From Lachnospiraceae bacterium (GTDB lineage: Bacteria > Bacillota > Clostridia > Lachnospirales > Lachnospiraceae): a DNA stretch of 64,000 nt. Within the stretch, counting starts at the first letter, position 1, and each line of letters begins with the position of its first letter. The notes under the pieces were generated by a model. It searched no databases. It saw only the letters and a program-made list of their open reading frames with translations, and was not told the DNA's origin. Both the position numbers and the translations under genes were made by a program. Positions 16,453 through 25,293 of the stretch are shown piece by piece. The stretch is from NCBI GenBank assembly GCA_902363675.1, contig CABJAV010000010.1:34960-98959 (forward strand). Reading direction: 5' to 3'.

Positions 16453-18129
16453 ATGAAAGACGCAAAAGGTAACTATATATATGAAATCATACGAGGTGCA
16501 ATCGACGCTTTTGATGAATGTATGAATGATTACCTCTTTGTCTATGCTGTTCGGGAGGATTTGTATTATATTTCACCCAAAGCAACAAAACGCTTTTCTA
16601 TTGAAAAACCAGAATTTACAGATGCGTTAGAAGAACATGCAAAATTTGTATATCCAGAAGATTTACAGATGCTGATGAATGATCTTGCGCAACTTGTTGC
16701 AGGTGTAAAGACAGAACACAATCTGGTATACCGCTGGCTGGACAGGGAGAAAAACCCAATTTGGATTAACTGCAGGGCGCGCATTATTTTAGATGAAGAT
16801 AACAAACCACAGTTTTTAGTGGGATGCATTAATGAAATTGGTACGAAGCCTTTGGCCGACAATGTGAGTGGTTTATTGGAGAGTGTTGCAATCAAAGACA
16901 AACTGAGTGATTTCCACAAACACAGTCCGAACGGGTTTGTTCTTCGAGTGGGTATTGACGATTTCAAGAGCATTAATGAAAAATTCGGAATTGAATATGG
17001 AGATTATGTGTTACATGGTGTAGCGGAATGCATTGTAGACAGTGTTTCAGAAGGTCAGAACGTATACCGTGTTGTGGCGGATGAATTTATGATTATGGAT
17101 ATGAATGGTGCAACGGAAGATGATGCCCAGAAGCTTTATCAAAAAATTCGCAACCGCGTGGACAAATTCATCAGAATGGATAACTATAAAGCTGTGTATA
17201 CAATATCCGGTGGAATTGTGCTTGGAGATTCCATAGACAAAATGGAATATAACGAAGTGATGAAGATTTCGCAATTTGCATTGACGACGGCAAAGAATCG
17301 TGGAAAAAATCAGACCTATTGTTTTGATGCGGTGGATTATGAAGCTTTTTTACGTGAGAGGGAATTGTTAGAGCAGTTACGCAAATCTGTGGCAGATGGA
17401 TTTCGCGGATTTGAACTGTTCTTTCAACCGATTGTGCGTGTAGGACAGGATGTGCCTTTTATGGCAGAAAGCTTGCTGCGATTTAAAACTACAGATGGAG
17501 AGATGGTTTCTCCGGTTGAGTTTATTCCTATTTTGGAGGAGAGCGGACTGATTATTCCGGTAGGAAAATGGTTGATTGACAGGGCCTTGTCTATGTGTGC
17601 GGAATGTCAGAAAACACAACCGGAATTTCACATCAGTGTCAATTTGTCTTATGTCCAGATTTTAAAAAGTGATGTCTGTGAAGAAATTGAACACTGGATT
17701 GAATTTTACAATTTAAAACCAGAAAGTTTGATGGTGGAGTTGACAGAAAGCGGCTATGTAGATGATAATTCACCCGCTGTAAAACGTTTGTGGGATCGTC
17801 TGAGAGAATACGGAGTTATGATTGCTCTCGATGATTTTGGAACGGGCTATTCTAATTTTCAGTTGATTAGTTCTATGGTTCCAAATATTGTAAAGCTAGA
17901 TCGCAGTTTTACAGTTAAGGCACTGCAGAATACATTTGAACATCAGTTGATGGATCATATTATTCAGCTGGTACATAGTGTGAATCTTAAAATCTGTGTA
18001 GAAGGCGTGGAGACAAAAGCAGAGCTTGAAGAAATTGAAAAATTGTCTGCGGATTGTATTCAGGGATATTTTTATGGAAGACCATGCGCCAGAAGAGACT
18101 TTTTGAAAGCGTTTATCGAGAAAGAGTAG
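16453..18129 (+). CDS. Cytoplasmic PAS-GGDEF-EAL protein, probable c-di-GMP phosphodiesterase
   Basis: The 558-residue protein starts at ATG 16453 (AGGGGGT 6 bases upstream). Residues about 20-130 resemble a PAS domain. The GGDEF domain (about 145-290) is degenerate: the signature reads VVADEFMIMD, lacking the GG pair, so it probably does not make c-di-GMP. The EAL domain (about 305-555) keeps AESLLRF (E-S-L for EAL), SVNLSYVQ, ELTESGY, ALDDFGTGYSN, KLDRSF, EGVET and QGYFYGRP, so hydrolysis is likely. There is no membrane helix. It sits 10 bases after the tRNA thiolase gene and ends in a strong terminator. Confidence 0.88.
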   Translation: MKDAKGNYIYEIIRGAIDAFDECMNDYLFVYAVREDLYYISPKATKRFSIEKPEFTDALEEHAKFVYPEDLQMLMNDLAQLVAGVKTEHNLVYRWLDREKNPIWINCRARIILDEDNKPQFLVGCINEIGTKPLADNVSGLLESVAIKDKLSDFHKHSPNGFVLRVGIDDFKSINEKFGIEYGDYVLHGVAECIVDSVSEGQNVYRVVADEFMIMDMNGATEDDAQKLYQKIRNRVDKFIRMDNYKAVYTISGGIVLGDSIDKMEYNEVMKISQFALTTAKNRGKNQTYCFDAVDYEAFLRERELLEQLRKSVADGFRGFELFFQPIVRVGQDVPFMAESLLRFKTTDGEMVSPVEFIPILEESGLIIPVGKWLIDRALSMCAECQKTQPEFHISVNLSYVQILKSDVCEEIEHWIEFYNLKPESLMVELTESGYVDDNSPAVKRLWDRLREYGVMIALDDFGTGYSNFQLISSMVPNIVKLDRSFTVKALQNTFEHQLMDHIIQLVHSVNLKICVEGVETKAELEEIEKLSADCIQGYFYGRPCARRDFLKAFIEKE

Positions 18130-18135
18130 TGAATG

Positions 18136-18188
18136 AAAAAAGAGAAACAGAAATCCTTTGGTTTAAAAGGAAACCTGTTTCTCTTTTT
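18136..18188 (+). terminator. Bidirectional intrinsic terminator
   Basis: A perfect 14-bp stem AAAAAGAGAAACAG/CTGTTTCTCTTTTT (18137-18150 with 18175-18188) has A- and T-rich ends on both strands. It can serve the EAL gene (+) and the DtxR gene (-). Confidence 0.85.
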
Positions 18189-18224
18189 ATGTAACGGAGT
18201 CATCGTAAAAATGGCGCGCTGTGT

Positions 18225-18599
18225 TTATTTTGAAGTTCCAGCACCAATATGTGCTTTGATAGCTGCAAAACTTTCTGCACTGATAACATGCTCAATACGG
18301 CAGGCATCTTCAGCGGCAACTTCAGGGTCAACTCCGAGTTTGGTGAGACATTCCGTCAGCAATTCGTGACGTTCATAAATCATTTCGGCAATTTCTTTTC
18401 CAGCATCAGTTAAATATATGAAACCGGCATCGGTTACGGTAATCTGATTTTTTTCACGAAGGTTTTTCATGGCAATGCTGACACTTGATTTTTTGAATCC
18501 GAGTTCGTTTGCAATATCTACAGAGCGTACGACTGGAAGCTTTTTGCTAAGTATAAGGATAGTCTCTAAGTAATTTTCTGCTGATTCGTTTGTGTGCAT
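18225..18599 (-). CDS. DtxR/IdeR-family metal-dependent repressor
   Basis: The 124-residue protein starts at 18599 with GGAGG just upstream on the minus strand; a longer frame to 18698 would be translated from the divergent promoter region and is unlikely. It has the winged HTH (SVDIANELGFKKSSVSIAMK) and a dimerisation part with DACRIEHVIS. In DtxR the metal ligands are Cys102, Glu105 and His106 in the same C-R-x-E-H arrangement, whereas MntR has Glu at the Cys position, so iron sensing is more likely than manganese. The C-terminal SH3-like domain is missing. It is divergent from a Cys-rich iron-transport-associated protein whose promoter carries a DtxR-like palindrome. Confidence 0.88.
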   Translation of the reverse strand: MHTNESAENYLETILILSKKLPVVRSVDIANELGFKKSSVSIAMKNLREKNQITVTDAGFIYLTDAGKEIAEMIYERHELLTECLTKLGVDPEVAAEDACRIEHVISAESFAAIKAHIGAGTSK

Positions 18600-18691
18600 T
18601 TTATTCCTCCAAAAGACTCGTGTATAAACATATGTAAATAGTATAGCATAATCGGACAGAATGTTCCAGTAAAAAAGTTTATATAAAGTTC

Positions 18692-18723
18692 TTGACAACT
18701 AATGAAGGTTAGGTTATACTAAC
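18692..18723 (+). promoter_or_regulatory. Strong promoter overlapped by a DtxR-like operator
   Basis: TTGACA (18692-18697), a 17-base spacer and TATACT (18715-18720) form a near-consensus promoter. The imperfect palindrome GTTAGGTTATACTAAC (18708-18723) covers the -10 box and resembles the TTAGGTTAGNCTAACCTAA consensus of DtxR/IdeR operators. Binding would block polymerase. Confidence 0.7.
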
Positions 18724-18776
18724 AACGAATCAGAAAAACGTATGCATGGATAGTCCTATTGAAAGGAGTGGTTATA

Positions 18777-18914
18777 ATGGTTGGTACAGCGATTGTATTA
18801 GTTATACTTATCGTTGTGGTCACGATTGCCACCAAGAGTCTTATCAAAGATAAGAAAAATGGAAAATCCATATCTTGTGGCGGTGACTGCAAAAACTGTC
18901 ACGGATGTCATTAA
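18777..18914 (+). CDS. FeoB-associated Cys-rich membrane protein
   Basis: This 45-residue gene starts at ATG 18777 with GAAAGGAG 8 bases upstream. One N-terminal membrane helix (VGTAIVLVILIVVVTIAT) is followed by a basic stretch and a C-terminal SCGGDCKNCHGCH cluster, the pattern of the small proteins usually encoded next to feoB. No feoA or feoB is in the window. It follows the DtxR-like operator and has its own terminator at 18935-18960, so it is a single-gene transcript. It probably handles or transfers Fe2+ at the membrane; this is inference from family and control. Confidence 0.8.
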   Translation: MVGTAIVLVILIVVVTIATKSLIKDKKNGKSISCGGDCKNCHGCH

Positions 18915-18934
18915 TTAAATGTTCAACGACTAGA

Positions 18935-18960
18935 AAGGCCGGACTGCAACCGGTCTTTTT
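18935..18960 (+). terminator. Intrinsic terminator after the Cys-rich protein
   Basis: AAGGCCGG/CCGGTCTT stem with loop ACTGCAA and a run of five Ts. Confidence 0.85.
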
Positions 18961-19024
18961 GGTGTATCCGGAATGATGCAGAAAAACTGCTGGTACTAAA
19001 GTACACTTGTGCTTTTCTGAAAAT

Positions 19025-19053
19025 TTTGCCATACTTAATTAACAAAATATAAT
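19025..19053 (+). promoter_or_regulatory. Predicted promoter of the Big2 secreted protein
   Basis: TTTGCC (19025-19030), 17 bases, TATAAT (19048-19053), 18 bases before the start codon. Confidence 0.45.
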
Positions 19054-19071
19054 TTTAAGGGAGAAACAGTT

Positions 19072-20088
19072 ATGAAAGCAAATATTACAAAGAGACTGGC
19101 TTGTACATTATTAGCATTAGCAGTTATGATTACTACTGTATTTGTGCATGTTGAGTCTGCACAGGCTGCGGAAAGGTATACCTATGCATACAAATCTACA
19201 GATAATGAGACTGCATATGCAGGAACAGAGGTAAAGACTCCTTTTACCCTTACGAATAACCAGGGAATAGGAATCCTTATTGTTGCAACGGCACCAGTGG
19301 ACATGAAAATTACGGTGTATAATAGTAATGGGGTTGCAATGGACTGGGCTGATAATCCGTTTTATGCATCAGCATCAACGGATTGGCACTATGATTCCGG
19401 TGTGGGGGAATATGTGTTTACGGCCGTACTTAAGGCTATGAATCCGGGAGATTACTATTTTGGTATTACATTTTCAGAAAATACAAATTATTTATTGTAT
19501 ATTATACAGAATAATGAAAGTGCAAAGATCAACCAGAGTAAGGCAATCATCACAAAAGGTTTTACAAAGAAGCTTTCAGTTACCGGTGCAAAAGTAAAAT
19601 CCTGGAAATCAAGCAATAAGAAAATCGCAAAAGTAGACAAGAAAGGTAAAGTTACAGGAGTAAAGGCTGGTAAGACAACTATTTATGCAACAACAGCGGA
19701 TGGTAAGAAACTTACTTGCAAGGTGACGGTAAAAGAAAATAAGTACTCTGTGACAAAACCGTCTTTAAGTGATGCAGGACAGATGGGATGTTTTGTAGAA
19801 GCATATAAGGCTTCCTATGATAAGTCAGGTAATCTTGTTATTAATGCAATAATTATAAATAATTCAGCGAATCGCATTGTTCGTTTAAAGGATGTGAAGT
19901 TTGTTGTAAAGGATGCGAATGGTAAGGTTGTTGGCACTTACAAAGCTTCTAAGTATAACGTTTCTGTTTCTTCATATTCAACAAAGAGTGTAAAGTTTAC
20001 ACTTAAAAAGTCTTTATTGAAGAAAAAGAAAATTGATTTACGTAATGCGACAATCGTAAGAAAAGGCGGAAGTTATTATTATCGTTAA
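19072..20088 (+). CDS. Secreted protein with PPC-like, Big2 and C-terminal beta domains
   Basis: The 338-residue protein has a signal peptide (ALAVMITTVFVHVESAQAAE) with cleavage expected near residue 33. Residues about 35-150 look like a pre-peptidase C-terminal (PPC) type beta sandwich with repeated Tyr and Asn. Residues about 160-225 are a Big2 immunoglobulin-like domain (KSWKSSNKKIAKVDKKGKVT, then VKAGKTTIYATT). The last 110 residues look like an FxLYD-type beta domain. No enzyme motif or cell-wall sorting signal is visible; a surface binding or matrix role is only a guess. It is monocistronic, with its own promoter and terminator. Confidence 0.75.
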   Translation: MKANITKRLACTLLALAVMITTVFVHVESAQAAERYTYAYKSTDNETAYAGTEVKTPFTLTNNQGIGILIVATAPVDMKITVYNSNGVAMDWADNPFYASASTDWHYDSGVGEYVFTAVLKAMNPGDYYFGITFSENTNYLLYIIQNNESAKINQSKAIITKGFTKKLSVTGAKVKSWKSSNKKIAKVDKKGKVTGVKAGKTTIYATTADGKKLTCKVTVKENKYSVTKPSLSDAGQMGCFVEAYKASYDKSGNLVINAIIINNSANRIVRLKDVKFVVKDANGKVVGTYKASKYNVSVSSYSTKSVKFTLKKSLLKKKKIDLRNATIVRKGGSYYYR

Positions 20089-20103
20089 TAATAACAGGAA
20101 AAG

Positions 20104-20152
20104 AAAGCGTAGCAGTTTGAGGTTTTAGAAACTGTTACGCTTTTTCTTTTTT
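20104..20152 (+). terminator. Intrinsic terminator
   Basis: A 15-bp stem (20104-20118 with 20129-20143, one G-U pair) is followed by a T-rich run to 20152. Confidence 0.88.
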
Positions 20153-20157
20153 ACCGC

Positions 20158-20187
20158 TTGAATAGGATATAGTGGAAATGATATAAT
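20158..20187 (+). promoter_or_regulatory. Predicted promoter of the ABC exporter pair
   Basis: TTGAAT (20158-20163), an 18-base spacer and TATAAT (20182-20187), 47 bases before the first start codon. Confidence 0.5.
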
Positions 20188-20234
20188 TCTAAATTAGGCA
20201 TGTATATACTAATTATGAAGAAGGAATTTATTTT

Positions 20235-21989
20235 ATGAAAAAACTATTGATCTATCTAAGAGATTATAAGAAGGAGTGTGTTCTGTCCCCTTTGTTTAAA
20301 TTGCTGGAAGCCTCCTTTGAACTGATTGTTCCGCTGGTTATGGCGGCAATTATTGATAAGGGTATCGCATTGTCGGATCGCCCGTATATTTTTCATATGG
20401 GTGGAGTGCTGGTTTTACTGGCATTGATTGGCCTGACCTGTGCCATTACCGCACAGTTTTTTGCGGCAAAAGCAGCAGTGGGATTTTCTACAAAACTTCG
20501 ACATGTGCTTTTTGCTCATATTGAGACATTGTCATTTTCGGAGATGGATACCATTGGTACTTCAACATTGATTACTCGTATGACGAGTGATATCAATCAG
20601 GTACAATCAGGCGTAAATATGGTGCTGCGTCTATTCCTGCGTTCTCCATTTATTGTTTTCGGTGCTATGATTATGGCATTTACGGTTAATGTGAAAGCTG
20701 CACTCGTGTTTGTTGTTGCAATTCCGTTTCTTTCTGTTGTTGTATTTTCTGTTATGGCGGCAAGTATCCCACTTTTCAAGAAAGTGCAGAAAGGTCTGGA
20801 TCAGGTACTTGGACATACAAGAGAGAACCTTGAGGGTGCGCGTGTGATCCGTGCCTTTAATAAAGAGGAACGGGAACAGAAAGAGTTTTATGAGAGCAAT
20901 GAATTTCTGACGAATATGCAGATGATCGTGGGACGTATCTCTACGTTGATGAATCCACTGACTTACATTATCATCAACTGTGCCATTCTTGCTGTTATAT
21001 GGATTGGTGGTAAGCAGGTATACAGTGGGATTATCACACAGGGTGAGGTAGTTGCACTGGTGAACTACATGTCACAAATTCTTGTAGAACTTGTAAAACT
21101 TGCAAACCTGATCGTGAATATTAACAAATCGATTGCTTGTGGTAACCGTATTCAGGAAGTGCTTGAAATCCAATCATCCATTGAGAATGGTTCGAAAGAG
21201 TCAGAACCTGTTGTGAGAGCAGATGCACCGGCTGTAGAATTTTCCCATGTCAGCATGTCTTATGCAGGCAGTGCAGAAGAATCACTTACCGATGTTGATT
21301 TTACAGCGAAAAAAGGCCAGACAATCGGTATTATAGGAGGCACCGGTTCGGGAAAATCTTCTGTGGTAAATCTCATTCCGCGTTTTTATGATGTGTCAAA
21401 GGGATGTGTTCGTGTGGATGGAAGAGATGTAAAAGATTACGATCTTGTGGCACTTCGTGATAAAATTGGTGTTGTTATGCAAAAAGCAGTCTTATTCCAG
21501 GGAACCATCGAGGAGAATCTTCGCTGGGGTAATTCAGATGCAACGGAGGAAGAACTGTGGAAAGCAATTGAAGTGGCTCAGGCAACCGATGTGGTGGAAG
21601 GAAAAGAAGGAAAACTTTCTTATATGATCGAACAGGGAGGACGTAACCTGTCCGGTGGACAGAAACAACGTCTTACGATTGCCCGTGCTGTAGTCAAAGA
21701 TCCGGATATTTTGATCTTAGATGACAGTGCATCGGCATTGGATTTTGCGACAGATGCGAAACTTCGCAGTGCATTACGCAATCTTCAGGGCAATAAGACA
21801 ATCTTTATTGTTTCACAGAGAACATCTTCAATTCAGTTTGCAGACCAGATCATTGTTATGGATGATGGCCATGCAGTTGGAATCGGTACACATGAACAGT
21901 TACTGGAAAACTGTGAAATTTATCGTGAAATTTATGAATCTCAGTTTAAAAAAGAAGATTTACAGAAACAGAAAGGAGGTGCTTTCTAA
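20235..21989 (+). CDS. ABC exporter half-transporter with degenerate ATP site
   Basis: The 584-residue protein has a six-helix membrane domain (about 15-300) followed by an ATPase domain with Walker A GGTGSGKSS, signature NLSGGQKQR and Walker B ILILDDSASALD. The catalytic Glu after Walker B is Asp here, while the partner gene has DE, so the pair forms the usual heterodimeric exporter with one non-hydrolytic site. It probably exports drugs, lipids or peptides. Its stop codon overlaps the next start by one base (TAATG), so the two are coupled. Confidence 0.92.
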   Translation: MKKLLIYLRDYKKECVLSPLFKLLEASFELIVPLVMAAIIDKGIALSDRPYIFHMGGVLVLLALIGLTCAITAQFFAAKAAVGFSTKLRHVLFAHIETLSFSEMDTIGTSTLITRMTSDINQVQSGVNMVLRLFLRSPFIVFGAMIMAFTVNVKAALVFVVAIPFLSVVVFSVMAASIPLFKKVQKGLDQVLGHTRENLEGARVIRAFNKEEREQKEFYESNEFLTNMQMIVGRISTLMNPLTYIIINCAILAVIWIGGKQVYSGIITQGEVVALVNYMSQILVELVKLANLIVNINKSIACGNRIQEVLEIQSSIENGSKESEPVVRADAPAVEFSHVSMSYAGSAEESLTDVDFTAKKGQTIGIIGGTGSGKSSVVNLIPRFYDVSKGCVRVDGRDVKDYDLVALRDKIGVVMQKAVLFQGTIEENLRWGNSDATEEELWKAIEVAQATDVVEGKEGKLSYMIEQGGRNLSGGQKQRLTIARAVVKDPDILILDDSASALDFATDAKLRSALRNLQGNKTIFIVSQRTSSIQFADQIIVMDDGHAVGIGTHEQLLENCEIYREIYESQFKKEDLQKQKGGAF

Positions 21990-23758
21990 TGGCAGCAACC
22001 AAGAAAGAAAAACGACAGGGACAGATGGAAACATTGAAAAAGGTGTTTCATTATATGAAGCATTACATCCCGATTTTGATTTTATCGATTATTCTGGCTA
22101 CCATTACCGTAGCACTGACTTTGTATTTTCCAATCCTTACCGGAAAAGCAATTGACTTTATCCTTGCGAAAGGTAAGGTTGATTTTGCAGGAATTTTATC
22201 ACTGGCAAAGGAAGGAATTTTAATCATTGCAATTACGGCATTGGCACAGTGGATTATGAACATGTGCAATAACCGCATGACATATAATATTGTGCGGGAC
22301 ATCCGTAAGGATGCATTTGACAAGATGGAACATCTTCCGCTTAGCTATATTGACAGTCATTCGCATGGAGATATGGTAAGCCGTATTATTGCGGATGTTG
22401 ATACATTTGCAGATGGTCTTTTGATGGGATTTACGCAGCTGTTCACCGGAATAGCAACGATTGTCGGAACATTGATTTTTATGCTTGTTATTGACGTTAA
22501 GATTACACTTGTCGTTGTAATTCTGACACCGTTATCACTTTTTGTGGCAAGTTTTATCGCAAAGAAAACGTATTCGATGTTCCAGTTACAGACAAAGACA
22601 AGAGGAGAGCAGACAGCATTGATTGAAGAGATGGTCGGAAACCAGAATGTGGTACAGGCATTCAATCATGAAGATGAAGCCTTAGAACAGTTTGATGAGA
22701 TCAATCAGCGGCTGCAGAAGTATTCTCTTCGGGCAATTTTCTTCTCAAGTATTACAAACCCGAGTACACGATTTATCAATAGTCTGGTGTATGCTGCAGT
22801 TGGTATTGTAGGTGCGCTTTCTGTTATTTTGACGAATGGTGCATTTTCTGTTGGTAATCTGTCATGCTTTTTGTCTTATGCGAACCAGTACACCAAGCCT
22901 TTTAATGAGATTTCCGGTGTTATTACGGAACTTCAGAATGCGCTTGCATGTGCAGCACGTATTTTTGAACTGATCGAGGAACCGGCAGAAGAACCGGATG
23001 ATGAAGATGCTTATGTATTAGAGAATGCCGATGGAACGGTTGATATTGATCATGTATATTTTTCTTATGTGCCGGATCAGAAACTGATCGAAGATTTTAA
23101 TCTTCATGTAAAACCGGGACAGCGTGTGGCGATTGTTGGACCGACGGGGTGCGGAAAGACAACTCTGATTAATCTGCTTATGCGTTTCTATGATGCAAAT
23201 TCGGGAAAAATCACGGTCAGTGACCATGACATTATGCATATGACAAGAAACAGTCTGCGTGCAAATTATGGTATGGTTCTGCAGGAGACGTGGCTGAAAA
23301 AGGGAACCATAAGGGATAATATCTGCATGGGCAAACCGGAAGCAACAGAGGAAGAAATGATTGCGGCTGCAAAAGCATCTCATGCACACAGCTTTATCAA
23401 GCGTCTTCCGAAAGGGTATGATACGGTTATCACGGAAGATGGAGGCAATTTGTCACAGGGACAGAAACAGTTGCTTTGCATCGCAAGGGTTATGCTTTGC
23501 CTTCCACCAATGCTGATTCTCGATGAGGCAACTTCTTCCATTGATACGCGTACGGAAATCCGTATCCAGAAAGCATTCCTTACGATGATGCAGGGAAGAA
23601 CAAGTTTTATTGTTGCGCATCGCTTGTCAACAATTCGTGAGGCAGATGTAATTCTGGTAATGAAAGATGGTAAGATTATCGAGCAGGGAAATCATGATAC
23701 ACTTCTTGCACAGAATGGTTTCTATGCAAATCTCTACAATAGTCAGTTCGCTTCTTAA
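21989..23758 (+). CDS. ABC exporter half-transporter with canonical ATP site
   Basis: The 589-residue partner has a hydrophobic domain (about 20-320) and an ATPase domain with Walker A GPTGCGKTT, signature NLSQGQKQL, and Walker B MLILDEATSSID with the catalytic Glu, plus the H-loop VAHRLSTI. The GGAGG ribosome site lies inside the end of the upstream gene. Length and order are those of the YheI/YheH and BmrC/BmrD-type multidrug heterodimers. The substrate is unknown. A MATE pump follows 71 bases later in the same direction, which suggests a shared efflux role. Confidence 0.93.
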   Translation: MAATKKEKRQGQMETLKKVFHYMKHYIPILILSIILATITVALTLYFPILTGKAIDFILAKGKVDFAGILSLAKEGILIIAITALAQWIMNMCNNRMTYNIVRDIRKDAFDKMEHLPLSYIDSHSHGDMVSRIIADVDTFADGLLMGFTQLFTGIATIVGTLIFMLVIDVKITLVVVILTPLSLFVASFIAKKTYSMFQLQTKTRGEQTALIEEMVGNQNVVQAFNHEDEALEQFDEINQRLQKYSLRAIFFSSITNPSTRFINSLVYAAVGIVGALSVILTNGAFSVGNLSCFLSYANQYTKPFNEISGVITELQNALACAARIFELIEEPAEEPDDEDAYVLENADGTVDIDHVYFSYVPDQKLIEDFNLHVKPGQRVAIVGPTGCGKTTLINLLMRFYDANSGKITVSDHDIMHMTRNSLRANYGMVLQETWLKKGTIRDNICMGKPEATEEEMIAAAKASHAHSFIKRLPKGYDTVITEDGGNLSQGQKQLLCIARVMLCLPPMLILDEATSSIDTRTEIRIQKAFLTMMQGRTSFIVAHRLSTIREADVILVMKDGKIIEQGNHDTLLAQNGFYANLYNSQFAS

Positions 23759-23829
23759 AAAGTAAGCAGTACGATGTTCTGTAGTAATTGGGACAATTTT
23801 ACTTGAATATACATGGAGTGATTTTATCA

Positions 23830-25206
23830 ATGAAAATACAATTGTATGATAAATCAAAAATTGAGTGGGATCATCTGACGTTTTCCAATATGGATTTACG
23901 TCGATTGATCATTCCACTCATGATTGAGCAGTTTTTGAATAGTCTTATGGGAATGGCGGATACCATGATGGTCAGCAGAGCTGGTGAAGCAGCCATTTCA
24001 GCTGTTTCACTGGTTGATGCCGTAAATATTCTGATTACGCAGGTATTTACGGCACTTGCTACAGGTGGAACGATTATCTGTGCGCAGTACATTGGCCGTC
24101 AGGATAAAAAGGAGAGTATTCGTGCGGCTCGTCAGGTTGTATGGACAGTGTTTGTGATTTCTATGGCAATTTCCATTATTTGTGTGGCATTTCGCAGACC
24201 GTTGCTTGCCCTTATATTCGGAAAAGTAGAAAAAGCAGTTATGACAAATTCCATTACCTATATGTGGATTACAGCATGCTCGTTTCCTTTTATCGCGTTA
24301 TTTCAAGCGGGAGCAGCATTCTTTCAGGCGAGCGGTGACAGTCGTTTTCCTATGACAGTATCCGTTATTTCAAATATTATCAATATCGTAGGAAATGCAA
24401 TTTTGATTTTTGGATTTCATATGGGTGTGGCAGGGGCTGCATACTCGACATTGGTTTCCCGTATTTTTTGTATGGCAGTTGTATTTGCGCGACTTCGCCA
24501 GCCAAGACAGATGATTGTGATCAATGACCTGTTGAAAATTCGACCGGAAGGTACACTGATTAAGAAAATTCTTGCCATTGGTATTCCGTCCGGAATTGAG
24601 AATGGCATGTTCCAATTTGGTAAACTTGCCATTCAGTCGAGTGTTTCAACGCTTGGGACTGTGGCAATCGCGGCACAGGCAATGGCAAGTACTCTGGAAA
24701 ACTTAAATGGAATTGCTGCGATTGGAATTGGAATCGGCATGATGACCATTGTCGGCCAGTGTCTTGGAGCAAGAAAAAAGGAAGAGGCAAAGTATTATAT
24801 TGTAAAACTTAGCATTATTTCTGAGTTTGTAATTATTGCAAGCTGTCTGCTTGTTCTTGCACTGACAAAACCGGTGTTATTCTTTGGTAAAATGTCAGTG
24901 GCTGGCACACAGATGTGTTGGGAGATGATGTGTGCCATTACGATTGTGAAACCTCTGGTATGGGTATTTGCGTTTGTACCGCCATATGGTATGCGTGCGG
25001 CAGGCGACGTCAAATATTCCATGATTCTTTCTATGATTGTAATGTGGGGATGTCGTGTGGCACTTGCAACATTTTTGATTCGTGGATGCGAAATGGGACC
25101 TATGGCCGTGTGGATTGGAATGTTTGCTGACTGGACCATACGAGGATTCTTGTACTCACGTCGTTATTTGTCCGGTAAATGGATGCAACATAAGGTGATT
25201 GATTAA
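23830..25206 (+). CDS. MATE-family efflux transporter
   Basis: The 458-residue membrane protein starts at ATG 23830 with TGGAGTG 9 bases upstream; an in-frame extension to 23788 lacks a ribosome site. It shows about 12 hydrophobic segments and the MATE pattern LIIPLMIEQFLNSLMGMADT near the N-terminus, the internal repeat AIGIPSGIENGMFQFGKLAI, and GQCLGARKKEEA. MATE proteins export cationic drugs or metabolites by Na+ or H+ antiport. It follows the ABC exporter pair and ends in a strong terminator. Confidence 0.92.
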   Translation: MKIQLYDKSKIEWDHLTFSNMDLRRLIIPLMIEQFLNSLMGMADTMMVSRAGEAAISAVSLVDAVNILITQVFTALATGGTIICAQYIGRQDKKESIRAARQVVWTVFVISMAISIICVAFRRPLLALIFGKVEKAVMTNSITYMWITACSFPFIALFQAGAAFFQASGDSRFPMTVSVISNIINIVGNAILIFGFHMGVAGAAYSTLVSRIFCMAVVFARLRQPRQMIVINDLLKIRPEGTLIKKILAIGIPSGIENGMFQFGKLAIQSSVSTLGTVAIAAQAMASTLENLNGIAAIGIGIGMMTIVGQCLGARKKEEAKYYIVKLSIISEFVIIASCLLVLALTKPVLFFGKMSVAGTQMCWEMMCAITIVKPLVWVFAFVPPYGMRAAGDVKYSMILSMIVMWGCRVALATFLIRGCEMGPMAVWIGMFADWTIRGFLYSRRYLSGKWMQHKVID

Positions 25207-25254
25207 AAAATGTCATAAGGAGTTCCTTTGAGAGAGCTTCTTATGACATTTTTT
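25205..25254 (+). terminator. Bidirectional intrinsic terminator
   Basis: AAAAAATGTCATAAG (25205-25219) pairs perfectly with CTTATGACATTTTTT (25240-25254). A- and T-runs on either side allow use by the MATE gene (+) and the transpeptidase gene (-). Confidence 0.9.
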
Positions 25255-25261
25255 TACTTTA

Positions 25262-25289
25262 GTAGGAAATTCCTTTGGAATTCCCTGTA
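25262..25289 (+). repeat. Short GGAATTCC-type intergenic repeat, copy 2
   Basis: GTAGGAAATTCCTTTGGAAT followed by TCCCTGTA is a near-palindrome (GGAAATTCC-TTT-GGAATTCCC) 7 bases after the terminator T-tract. The core matches the copies at 3708 and 55957. Confidence 0.5.
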
Positions 25290-25293
25290 TTTT

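Noticed and set aside
18599-18698. 33-residue N-terminal extension of the DtxR-like protein
   Set aside because: It would start in the divergent promoter region without a ribosome site, while ATG 18599 has GGAGG.
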